From positions 1 to 64,000 of the forward strand of contig JAGVSM010001374.1 of the NCBI GenBank assembly GCA_022494885.1: a stretch of 64,000 nucleotides of DNA, in the 5' to 3' direction. A model generated the notes under the pieces. That model saw only the letters and a program-made list of their open reading frames with translations. It was not told the DNA's origin and made no database searches. The translations under genes and the position numbers were made by a program. Positions 45,225 through 55,400 of this stretch are shown in pieces; within the stretch, counting starts at the first letter, position 1; each line of letters begins with the position of its first letter. Source of the stretch: Micrasema longulum. Its lineage: Eukaryota > Arthropoda > Insecta > Trichoptera > Brachycentridae.

Positions 45225-45476
45225 ACCATAACTATTTATATTACACCAAGCTAACGCCACTTGACTTCATTACTATGTTTTTCAAAGTTTATATCAGAAT
45301 TGCCAAAGTGGAGAAAGAACATAAAGTTAAGATAAGATAATGAGAGAAATGTGCCAAGAATTTGGTAACATAAAATTTTGGCATAAATGTGTCATGTGTA
45401 AAGTAGGCAAATGCTTTTTGCAGTGGTGAGACTTCTACAGACAATTACCCTTGGAAAAATTATACTTAAGGTTTAA

Positions 45477-45870
45477 TCAGGAACTTCAGCCTTATGAAAA
45501 CTTGGTTACAAAAAACGTTTTCTCGCACGCGGTAAAAATTAGAGCATTAAATTGTACGGCAAAGCTTCTTGAAAATGTACGAAAAAAATAATAAAAACGC
45601 ACTACTTTGAACGACGTCACTGGTTTATATGAACCAACCAATGATATGAAAGCGGTGAAGGATATCTGGTTTGCTAACTGTAAACGAACCAATCGGAAGA
45701 ACTAACAGAGAAGAACCTCTGACGTCAGACGCGGAGTTATTTCAGAAATACAAAACTTTGAAAAATCATAGCGCTGATAATACGACCCATTAAAACAAAA
45801 TATAAAATAAATGGCTTAGTTTATTAGTCTATTAAAAAAATATTTTTTTTAAAAGACACTGAACTTCCTT
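45477..45870 (+). mobile_element. M1 element, copy 4 (best ends)
   Basis: GGAACTTCAGCCTTATG at 45480 and CACTGAACTTCC at 45857 form a 10-bp inverted end pair. The interior matches the other M1 copies (GTTTTCTCGCACGCGGTAAA; AACGACGTCACTGGTTTATA; AATCATAGCGCTGATAATAC). Confidence 0.8.
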
Positions 45871-46226
45871 ATTGATAAAGTCATTTTATCATTTGAAATA
45901 ATACCTTTATTTGTGCTTTTTTGAGCCTTGAAGGAATGTTATAATTAAACTGACGTGATTAAAATTATACTGACGTGTCAGGTGATTCCGTACTTCCTGC
46001 TTTTCGATATTCTATATTTTTTAGTTTTCCGTGGGAGTCCCACATGCTTTAGTCAAATAAAACTTAATTAATGGTGAATTGGTACATAAAGTATGCCTTG
46101 TACAGAATGGATTCTAGGAAAATGACGTTCAGAGATAGGTGTACGGCATTACCCTACGCTCCCCTATACCTACTCGTACATCAGTAGGTTGGTAAGGAAC
46201 AACTTGATAAAAATTTCGTTTGGCCT
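45871..46226. other. AT-rich sequence, nothing recognised
   Basis: No feature could be supported. Confidence 0.4.
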
Positions 46227-46325
46227 GGGCTGGTATTCCGAAAGCGTTTACAGCGCGCTATAATGCGTATTTAGTACGTAAAAACGCGCTATACCGCGCT
46301 ATAATTTCGTTTGGAATACCAGCCC
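46227..46325. mobile_element. M5 mini-element (99 bp)
   Basis: GGGCTGGTATTCCGAAAGCG and CGTTTGGAATACCAGCCC are exact or near-exact inverted ends. The interior is itself repetitive (GCGCGCTATAA; GCGCTATACCGCGCTATAA). Confidence 0.75.
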
Positions 46326-46389
46326 TGGAATACTAATTCAGACTTTTCAGGAGGACCATGTCCTAATTGTTGAAATGAGAAAGTTCTAT

Positions 46390-46975
46390 GTTACGGGACA
46401 TTGGATATAAAAAATGTTTTCTTACGCGCAGTAAAAATTAAAGCATTAAATTATACTGCGAAGTTTTTAGAAAATGAATAAAAAAATTTAGTAAAAACGA
46501 ACTAATTTGGACGACATCACTTGTTCTTCCGAATCAATCAATGATAGTGTTGTGATAGTTTTCCGGTTTACGGGAAGCTAATTCACCAATCAACAGAAAA
46601 AACCGAAGAACCCCATTTTTGAAACGGGTTGCGGTTCCGTGGCTAGTGTCGCGGACTCATGGATCAGAGGTCCGAGGTTCGAACCCTACTCTACCATAAC
46701 TTGATTCCCATTTTCTAACTTTGAGTTATTTACAGCTCGTTAAAAAAGGTCCGAAAAATTTAAACATCATATAAATCATAAAAACGCAAATATTAAAAAA
46801 ATAAAAGGGAAAAGATTCTTCTGACTTTCAGAACTTCTGATTTCACAGCAGAGTAATTCCACAGTTCAAAAACTTTGAAAAATCATAGCGCTGATAATAA
46901 GATACATAATGAGATATATTTTTTAAATTTTGGCTTAGTTTTAGTATTTGAATAAATATTTTTTAATACATAAAA
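46390..46975 (+). mobile_element. M1 element, copy 5, split by SINE-C
   Basis: The left part ends in AACAGAAAAAACCGAAGAA at about 46611. The right part resumes around CTTCTGACTTTCAGAACTTC at about 46818 and contains AATCATAGCGCTGATAATAA. Intact copies join these blocks directly, so about 200 bp was inserted. Confidence 0.75.
46612..46810 (+). mobile_element. SINE-C, tRNA-derived, inserted in M1
   Basis: A box CGTGGCTAGTGTCGCGG (about 46640) and a perfect B box GAGGTTCGAACCC (about 46674-46686) are followed by a body of about 120 bp. tRNA-like but without acceptor pairing. Antisense relatives, with weaker similarity, are at 49015 and 58222. Confidence 0.65.
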
Positions 46976-46984
46976 TCCCTAAAT

Positions 46985-47250
46985 TCCACACAAGTTATGG
47001 TCAAAATAGATTTGTCTTCAAAGGTGTCAAAAATTACAATAATCTCCCCGATGAACTATAAAACTAATATATCAATAAATAAATTCAAAGCAAATTCAAA
47101 GATTTTTTTTGAAAGTGTAAAAACTTCATTCAATTTTAATTAGTATGAATGTATTATTATTTTCTGTTTTTCTTTTTATATCCCATAAGTTTATTTTTTT
47201 TCTCATGTACTCGTATGTTCAAAATCATATAAATTCCAATAAATAAATAA
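46985..47250 (+). mobile_element. LINE 3' relic
   Basis: SYGQNRFVFKGVKNYNNLPD at 46988-47050 is the typical FKGVKLYN.LP tail of CR1/jockey-type elements, followed by a T-rich UTR and an AATAAATAAATAA end at about 47240. Confidence 0.65.
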
Positions 47251-47366
47251 CTAAAACAATGTAGACACAAGAGTTAGTCTCTTTTTTCGGAGAGGTATAA
47301 AAGTAGATTTGTATGGAATAAAAAAACATGTAACATATAAATGTGTATGTTGATTCTTCTTCTTCT

Positions 47367-47445
47367 GATGGTTTCTCTCCCTGATGGAGGTTGGAAATCA
47401 TAATTGCGATTCTTACTTTATTGGTAGCTGCCCTGAACAAAGTAT
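47367..47445 (-). mobile_element. RTE/CR1-like LINE tail fragment
   Basis: The minus strand reads LFRAATNKVRIAIMISNLHQ followed by GEKPSEEEE, the same tail as 6535-6705. Confidence 0.7.
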
Positions 47446-47534
47446 GTTGATTAATAAAAAATATAAAAAAATATTTTAAAACCACTGTACTTCCATCACA
47501 GAGAAATTTTTCTTTCCGGATTATTTTTCAAGCA

Positions 47535-47960
47535 ATATTTTTCAACAATGTTTTGAGTACCTCCAAATGTTTGAAGACAGGCTGGATTTCCTCCTTAGAT
47601 TTTTATATTATTTTTTTCAATATTTAGATCTAAGTTTGATAGCACTGAGAGGGAAAACATTTTTGAGAAGGTAATATGGAAGTCATGGCTGGTTGAAGTG
47701 GCCACTTCACACCCTGTGTAACATTCACCATTCTGCCTATGTTTAAACATCCACATTTCCCCAACTGAAGAGTTGGAAGCATCTGTTGACTTTTGTGAAG
47801 TAAATGAGCTGAAAGTTTTGTCATGAGAATGTCAAATGTTACACAATGTGTGAAGTGGCCACTTAAACCAGCTAATGACAGGTCATAAGTTTTGTAAATG
47901 TCTAGACTTTCATATTCTCAAAAACGTTTCCCCAACCAACTTAGACTAATATTTTTCAAC
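47535..47960. mobile_element. M2 foldback, both arms
   Basis: The left arm GGAAAACATTTTTGAGAAGG and TGAAGTGGCCACTTCACACC is mirrored on the right by GTGTGAAGTGGCCACTTAAA, AATGACAGGTCATAAG and ATTCTCAAAAACGTTTCCCC. An outer block (CTGGATTTCCTCC at about 47583) is shared with the copy at 50740. Confidence 0.7.
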
Positions 47961-48030
47961 CAAATTACATTTATCAATTCTATTAAGATGTTTTGGTAAA
48001 ATATTGCTCGTATTTAGATATTAAAACTCA

Positions 48031-48115
48031 AGGTGAGGAATGTACATTCTACTGTTCTTACCTTCAAGTTATTCTCTGCATGTGAAATGAGAATGTATCT
48101 CTTTTTTTGTTAAGT
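48031..48115. mobile_element. Decayed relative of the TA-MITE at 2501
   Basis: CAAGGTGAGGAATGTACATT and GTTATTCTCTGCATGTGAAA align with the right arm and loop of 2501-2625. The outer arm ends are lost. Confidence 0.6.
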
Positions 48116-48270
48116 TTTTTAGAGATTTTGATCTATACGTCAGAAAGTTTTTGCGACGGTGAGAAGAATGAGTTGAGAGAATATATTTGCGATACAAAGT
48201 AGATTTCTCGGTCCAATTACATTAATGAATTACAACATATAACACCGATGATTAGAAAAGCTAATTCAAC

Positions 48271-48425
48271 AGACGCCGTGGCGCAGTTGATTAGACAGCC
48301 AACTGTAAAATTGACTTACTAATGTCGCGGGTTCAATTCCCACCAGTTGCAAGTAAAAAATCCAAGAAAAACTCTTCCTCAATAATCGGTCTGGATGTTG
48401 TGTATTTTTCATAATTTCCTTAAGG
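48271..48425 (+). mobile_element. SINE-B, tRNA-derived
   Basis: CGTGGCGCAGTTGATTAGAC (A-box region) and GGGTTCAATTCCCACC (B box) lead into TTGCAAGTAAAAAATCCAAG, shared with 23188-23345. Confidence 0.7.
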
Positions 48426-49014
48426 CTGTAATCTGGTAAAGCGCACCCAAAATGAGGAAATCATACGATTTTGCCATTTTAAAACGAATGTTTTTTTTAA
48501 ATCGCGCCATAATAATAATAAAAAAAAAACATAAATTAGATAAAAACAATAATTTTTAAAGGTATTTTAATTAAAAAATATATTTAAAAGTTTTATGTAA
48601 CTAAAATATAAGTACTTTTAGACCGGCAGATTACACCATTTCAAATTTAGACTAATCTTAGGCATCTGGGTTCTCATATAAAGACTAAGTGTTGAACTAA
48701 AACTTTTTGCAATAATTTAAAGATAGTAAATTGAACATGAAAGTGGCCGAATCTTAATTTTTTGTTTTTGAAAAGAAATACAAGCATTTTAAATCACATA
48801 CATTTTTGTGACATTTTCCTTTTTTTCAATATAAAAATTATGCCTTCTTTTTGTTGAAACCCTTTTTCATTGAATTGTATTATGGAATATATTTTTTTTA
48901 AAAAGAAGATAATTCGTATAGGTACGTTTTTATTAACTTCATACCTGTCCTTCTTTCCTATCTGCCGACAAACCTGTTAAATAGATGCTTAGAGGGTTAT
49001 TCCTTTTTTAAAAA
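48426..49014. other. AT-rich sequence, nothing recognised
   Basis: No feature could be supported. Confidence 0.4.
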
Positions 49015-49105
49015 ACTACCGGTGGTTTTATCTGGAATCGAACCCGAAACCCCCCGTGCAAGCTGGAGGCAGCATTATTTAACCATCATATCACGAAGGC
49101 TAGTC
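49015..49105 (-). mobile_element. tRNA-derived SINE head (SINE-C-like)
   Basis: The minus strand reads GCCTTCGTGATATGATGGTT and TTTCGGGTTCGATTCCAG: A- and B-box-like blocks about 45 bp apart. Confidence 0.55.
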
Positions 49106-49648
49106 GAAACAAATATGTTTATTAATATGTAGAAATAATGCACGGAGAAATTGTTTTTCTCCACAGTAAAGCAACAAATAAATATAATATCGCAACTTTA
49201 ATTCATAATATAATTAAGGGTTTTAAAAAATATTTTTAATGGGAGTTGCTTATTTTTTGCCATGCTTATTATGTACAAGGCTGATATTTACTGCTAAAGG
49301 TATGTTCCTTCTAATTACTCTGACTAGAGGATCTGGTGGGATAATCGGCTGAGGCCTTGTTAAGGAACTTTTCCGCATTTGTTTTAAGAAGATGAAACTA
49401 CAGAAAACTCATTCAGGAGAAGCCGGACTATTGACCGACATCAACAGACCTTCCGTTGCACTTTGACAGTGTTCGGCATTTTGTTTTATATTTTAAAATT
49501 TCAACACAATTAACTTTACTATTTTTACTATGGATGATATTACCTCACGCGATAAGTCCTTATGACGTATTACTGTTACTGATAATTTATACAGCGCCAT
49601 TTTTATGAAAATCACCTCAAGGGCGCTGTACAATAAATAAATATCATA
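49106..49648. other. Unassigned
   Basis: No feature could be supported. Confidence 0.35.
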
Positions 49649-50085
49649 ACACGTCTTGCAGCTACAGAGCGCATAGACTATTCGGATTTTAGTTCATCCT
49701 TTCCAATTATGATTTATTTAAAATTTAACAGATTAACAGCTGTAATCTAGCTCCTGCTAGATTACAGCACGTCTTACAGCTACAAAGGGCATGGAAGTTA
49801 AGTAATCTAGCCTCCATTAACATTATGTTTTAATTTGACAGCGAAGTTTAGTGTTTGAATGATATAAAAATAAGTAAATAAAAAAACTCATTTTTAAAAA
49901 TAGCAGTTAGATTATAACAAGTTTTGGAGCTACTGAGCGCATGGACTGTTGAAATTCTCGACCCCATTTACAAAATTCAAGCAAAAATGCAAAAATGGTT
50001 GATAACATTTACATATTGAAGCAAGATTACCAATCATCTTGCAGCTACAAAGCACATGGACTAGTGGAATTCTAGCAACTTAAAA
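49649..50085 (+). repeat. Degenerate tandem array, four units
   Basis: The unit core GTCTTGCAGCTACAGAGCGC followed by ATAGACT recurs at about 49653, 49770, 49918 and 50036 (CATCTTGCAGCTACAAAGCA and CATGGACT in the last). Spacing is about 115-150 bp, with diverged AT-rich sequence between cores. Confidence 0.6.
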
Positions 50086-50204
50086 TTATTCCAATAAATT
50101 TACAAAAAATAAATACCGAGCAGAGTAGATAATACGTCAATTGTTCATGTTAAAAAGTAAACAATAAAAAATAAAAAAAGAGCACTGTTTCAACATTATG
50201 GTTA

Positions 50205-50420
50205 ACGAAATAATGGCCATTCCAAATTTAATAAACTGCCCGATGATCTAAAACACGAAAAGTCGAATAGAAAATCCAAAAGTGTCGCAATTAAAAAAAT
50301 ATTACTTAAATCTTTTTGATGGTGATAGTACTGTGTTTTATGTTTCTTATATAATGTTTTCTTACTATTTCGGATGTATTAACTATGTATGATATTATGT
50401 TTTGTCACAAAAATGTTTTC
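50205..50420 (+). mobile_element. LINE 3' relic
   Basis: HSKFNKLPDDLKHEKSNRKS followed by KSVAIKKILLKSF at about 50220-50330 is a CR1/jockey-type C-terminal tail with a T-rich UTR. Confidence 0.6.
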
Positions 50421-50739
50421 TTTATATGTACGGTCCCAAATGAGTTTTTTTTAATAACTCCTGGGAGTATAATATGTACTATATGTTTTATTAGTAGTAA
50501 AAAAAAGAATTTTAAAAAAGAAAAAAAAGAAAGTTACACGATTTCTTTTAGGTCCTCATGCAGACTTAATAATCAATTTAGGTATTAAATAAAATAGAAA
50601 ATATAATTAAAACCAACGCACATACGAAACAAGAGATAAAAAAATAGAAAATTGCCAATGAGGAGAAAAACAGAGCCACAAAACGAATATTGTACAAAGG
50701 TTTACAACTTTAATTGTACATTTGTACTCGAAAAAATAA

Positions 50740-51130
50740 AAGAAATGATAAGCCTTGAAAAATTTGAAATCAATTTGTAATCAATGTTTTAGTATGTCCA
50801 AATGCTTGCTGACTGGCTGGATTTCCTCCCTAGGGAGTTATTCATATTTAAATTTATTTCAACAGAGAGGGAAAAGATTGCTGAGAAGGGAATATGGAAG
50901 TCTAGGCATTTACAAGGCTTATGACCTGTCATTGGCTGGTTTAAGTGGCCACTTTACACACTGTGTAACATTCACCATTCTGCCCATGTTTAAACATCCA
51001 CATTTCCTCAACTCTTCCATCTGCCACTGACAGGTCCAGCTAATGACAGGTCATAAGCCCTGTATATGCCTTCCCTCTCGGCTGAAATAAATTTAAATAT
51101 CAATTTGTAAATATTATATGTTCTTGGTAA
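50740..51130. mobile_element. M2 foldback, fullest copy
   Basis: It contains the outer block GTCCAAATGCTTGCTGACTG, then CTGGATTTCCTCC, the arm AGAGGGAAAAGATTGCTGAG, the core ATGACCTGTCATTGGCTGG and AGTGGCCACTTTACACACTG, and a mirrored CCAGCTAATGACAGGTCATA, AGCCC and CCTTCCCTCTCGGCTGAAAT. Terminal AATCAATTTGTAA and ATCAATTTGTAA occur at both outer edges, and ATTTAAATTTATTTCA has its mirror TGAAATAAATTTAAAT. Confidence 0.75.
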
Positions 51131-52340
51131 ATTTTGTTATAAATTGTAACGTTATTCAAAGTTTATATGAATTCTTTAGATGTTACGAACTAACTTAATA
51201 AAGCAAAAATAAATAAAATAATCGGTATGTAGGTAGGTACTAATTAATTTTCCATGTTAGATTCCCAAGTTCACATCCCGCCCACATTTTAATCGAATGT
51301 CTCTCAGAGTTACACGCTACTCGACATCAGATCATCAGATCACCTTCAAGAAACATATTATTTACAAACCACTAATAAAATATTATGTTCCGTAAACGGA
51401 AAAATAAATAAATAAATTTACATTCACGTGTAAGATAATAAGAAAACTGTATTTTTTCACGAGTGTAAATAACGAGAATTCCAAAGAAAACATTGTATGG
51501 TGACCTTCTTGGAGGCGAAATAGGTCAAATAGGTTTTCTGCAATATGCGAGTGCTGTGGCACTGATAGCATCAAGACGGGTCATTACCTACACTGGACCT
51601 AAATAGGTCACTGTGACCGATGCACCGACATCTGGACCAGATATGAGGACTATTATGTAGGTACGTGTCATTACGTAGCAGAGTGAGAAAATAAAAAATA
51701 AAAATATACGCGAGAAGAGAACAGATTATGTTAATTAATATTTCATAGGTTTAAAGTTTTTAAAAAATAGAGGTATGTATTTCAGCAGATTTTTCCTAAA
51801 AAACTACATTTTTCAAATATTTATTTCAATATGAATAGGTTTTGTTTTTTTTTATGATCGCTGACCAAAACTGAAAAACTGTCATCCGTAACAATGCCTA
51901 TGAATTCCTTATCTTGCTCGAGAAATAATTAAAAAATGAATTCTCAATTTAGTCACATTTGTGGTCCAGGATGCCCCCTCTCCGCTCGTACTAGCGAATG
52001 GGGCTAAATTGTTTTCATTCTTAAATTGGCCAAGAGACCAAACATATAGGTTCAATTTCAACTTGAGCTCAGACGCAGGATCACATGTGTTTCCACTCAC
52101 TTTACTTAGGGACTCGCACGAAGCGCGCCTTTCGTTGAGAATTCAATTATACCTGACTTTGACCGACTCAAATCTCGCGAGGAATCTGAAATGTTAGTGA
52201 TGGAAAATGCCCGATATAGAAATTAACGTAAAATTGCAAATTCAAATTGTTTACCAAATTTTCGTGAAGTGAAACGACAATTCTTCAGGTAGTCTCCGCT
52301 GAAAAGTGATTTCGCGGTAGCGATGTATTCAGAACATCGG
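51131..52340. other. Unassigned sequence upstream of Mfsd6
   Basis: No repeat or gene was recognised. 51960-52200 has a somewhat higher GC content and could hold distal regulatory sequence or a non-coding 5' exon of Mfsd6. Confidence 0.35.
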
Positions 52341-52341
52341 C

Positions 52342-52375
52342 TCAGTGTATAGTTAAGTCAGCATGGAGAAAGATA
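52342..52375 (+). promoter_or_regulatory. Mfsd6: Candidate Inr + DPE core promoter of Mfsd6
   Basis: TCAGTG at 52342-52347 places the start A at 52344. AGATA at 52371-52375 matches the downstream promoter element RGWYV at exactly +28 to +32. No TATA box is present about 30 bp upstream. The predicted leader would be 108 nt. Confidence 0.45.
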
Positions 52376-52424
52376 AATCACCCGTAGTACGTTTCTCGTG
52401 TTTTGGATGATGCGTTTTATGTGA
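52363..52424 (+). promoter_or_regulatory. Mfsd6: Two overlapping upstream ORFs before the Mfsd6 start
   Basis: uORF1 is ATG 52363 to TGA 52410 (MEKDKSPVVRFSCFG). uORF2 is ATG 52407 to TGA 52424 (MMRFM) in another frame. Both end before the main ATG at 52452. They matter only if the transcript starts at or before about 52344. Confidence 0.5.
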
Positions 52425-52451
52425 ATAGTACAATAAAATAATATCTTCAAA

Positions 52452-55400
52452 ATGGACGAAGAAGATAAAAAGAAGGCGGAAGAAGCGGTCACGGGGGAGG
52501 AGGAAGAAGATAGCTCGATGCTGGGGAGGATATACCGGAGTATGGGTATAAACCCCAACTTGGTGATGTTGAAGGTTACCCTGTTCGTCATGTACGGAGC
52601 CACCGCCTCCTTACTGCCGTATCTGACCATCCACATGCAGAGTATCGGTCTGACGGTGCCGGAGATCTCCTTCGTCTACTTAGCGCTGCCATTTACCACA
52701 TTTTTAAGTCCACCCATTACAGGTACAGATAGTTGCAGATTACGCTTGTCATAAAAATATTGATCCGATTTCAGGAATCTTCGTTTTTCAGGATTCCTCG
52801 TGGATAAGTTCGGGCAGTACAAGCCGGTTGTGATAATTACCCTGATACTCAACGCCGCCTTCCATCACTCCTTGCTGCTTATTCCGCACCAGGAAACACC
52901 CGGAGTGATGCCGTCAGCTTACGTCATGAGGCATCCCATGTCCGGCGATGTCGAGGTACCGTGATAACGACATATTCAATAGAAAACGCGGCGCTAGATT
53001 TATGTTTTATTAAGAAAAATCGCGCCGTGGCATTTTTAATTCGACTAACCGCGTATTATATTCCTCGAAGAACTTTAGCAAATTGCCAACATCCGTTCAC
53101 CGAGCGAATTAACTAATAGTGTTACAATATGTGTGGATGTCATCGTGAATTACGTATGGAGATTAACTACAATTGATAGAGATTCATTGGAGTTATCGCA
53201 GCGTGCGAGATGAATAGTAATGGATCCGTTTATATGTCCTCGCGGGAAAATGTGGTATTCGGCGAATTAATGGGATTTGTTTCTGGCGCAGATTTGGTGG
53301 AGCCCGTGTCCCAGCAGGGAGTGTCCCGAGGAGGAGGAGATAGAGCTGGTGCTGGGAAGGTGCGCCGACCACTGCTTGCTACTGGAGCCTCCCACTACCA
53401 CCACCTCCACGCAGCCCACCACCACGGCCAGAGATGACCTCGACACTTCACCCACCGCGGCTGACGTCTACACTGACGGCACTCCGGCGTACGACACGAC
53501 CCCCGAGTATTATATGGACGATGCCAGATATGTCGAGCAAGAGAATATTACAATTTTCCCAAATTTCGAGTAAGAAAATTCGAATATACCTACACAATCG
53601 ATTTATATTGGACTCTCTTAAAAAGTGAATAATTAAAAGCTCAACTTATTTTAATAGCGAAGCTGAAGAAGATGCAACAGAACCTCCGAGCGAAGATGAA
53701 TACTCTGCATTTTTTGTCATCGATATGCATCCTGATCTCGGGGAGCCCGTGGAGCAACTCGGCATTGAAATGGAACAGGTAAACAATCAAAGTATGTCAA
53801 CTTAAAATAGACTCCTTCATTTGTAATGGGCATTAATATTTTCTTACCCAATTCAGGACGAAAATGAGACCGTGACCGATTTCCGTCAGCGCTTTGGAGA
53901 GAAGTTGCTATGGGATGCCGGAGTTAACGTTACTGCTCTGGACAAGGAAGATCTTCGTTGTGGTGGATTAGTTTTAGAGTCCAACATCACCGCTCTAACT
54001 GCAGCCTACTTGTCGCTGCTCAACACCGACTGCATGGTGCAAAGGTGTAACTTCAGGTGAGCCAATAGCATTGCATCTAATAGAATAATATATATATACT
54101 CGTATTATATTATTTTCGGTACAAATGTATGTACCTAATATTTGTAGTTACTGTACAGTACCCATATCTATTAGTAGAGGGATGAACGACGTTTTTTGGA
54201 AAAAAGTACATTAAATAAAACTTGAAAAGGAATTTTCAAAAAAAGTCTTCACTTTTTTAATTCACATTATTCCTTTTAGTAAATACCTAATTATTTTACT
54301 GAATTGTAAAAAATATTTCTATATAACCACTTACCGACTATGTCTACCGGTTTCGAGACGTACCCCGGTAGACATAGAAAAGTCGGTAATTGGTTATATA
54401 CAAATATTTAATAACATTTAGTAAAATGTTTGACCACAAAGTTAATGTTTTAAATATTAATAATACCTAAATATTTGTTTTTATTATTAAAATTAGCATA
54501 TTATTTTGAATACAATTTACACATAAAAAATGTACGAAAGATTAACATATTACAGCAGATATGAAAAACATTTCAGAGAAGGTAATATAAGTCTAGGCAT
54601 CTACATTGGCTGGTTTAAGTGGCCACTTTACACATTGTGTAACATATACCATTCTGCTCATATTTGAATATCTATATTCCTTCCATCCTTTTATCTGTTG
54701 ATGTTTGTAAAGTTAAAGAGCTGACTGGACTTCTATATTACCTTCTCTAAAATGTTCTTCATCTCTGTTGTGATATGTTAATATTAACCGCTCCCCGGGG
54801 AGTTGAATCCAGTCCTTATAAAAAATTTGGACAAACTCAAAATATTGTTGAAATACGAAAGATGTTTTATTTTTATATGAGTTACACGGTTTTTAAAAAT
54901 ATTTAATTAAAAAAAGTTTCTCGCCACTATTTTTGTCGTTTTGCCGGTTTTACCTACCGAAAAACAAGCGATAAATTGAACTGTGGTTCAAAAAGGATTA
55001 TACTGGGTACTTATAATACTTCGCCATTAATAAATCTAGTTTAGATGGCACAATCAGAGCTGTCAGTTGTGCCGTTAAGATGACGGTCAATGACGAAATG
55101 ATCATCTTGCAGGGAAGGTGGGCCGGAGATATGTCCACCAGACTACAAGGAGAGTGACGACACGACGTTCTGGATCTACTTCGTGCTGCGTTTCCTGGGG
55201 ACCATCATGCTATCGGCTGGAGTCACCATCATGGATCCCATAGCCCTTACCATGATCCAGAAGTACGGAGGAGACTTCGGCCGAGAGCGCCTGTTCTCAA
55301 GTATCGGGATGGCCATCTTCTCCCCCATTACAGGGGTGCTCATTGACATGAAAAGCAGGACCGTCGGTTAGTTTCCTTCTTCTTACGCAGAGCACTGTAT

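Noticed and set aside
46635..46690. Functional tRNA gene
   Set aside because: The A and B boxes are good but the acceptor stem does not pair and a SINE body follows. The same reason applies to 1448, 23285, 48280, 49020 and 58225.
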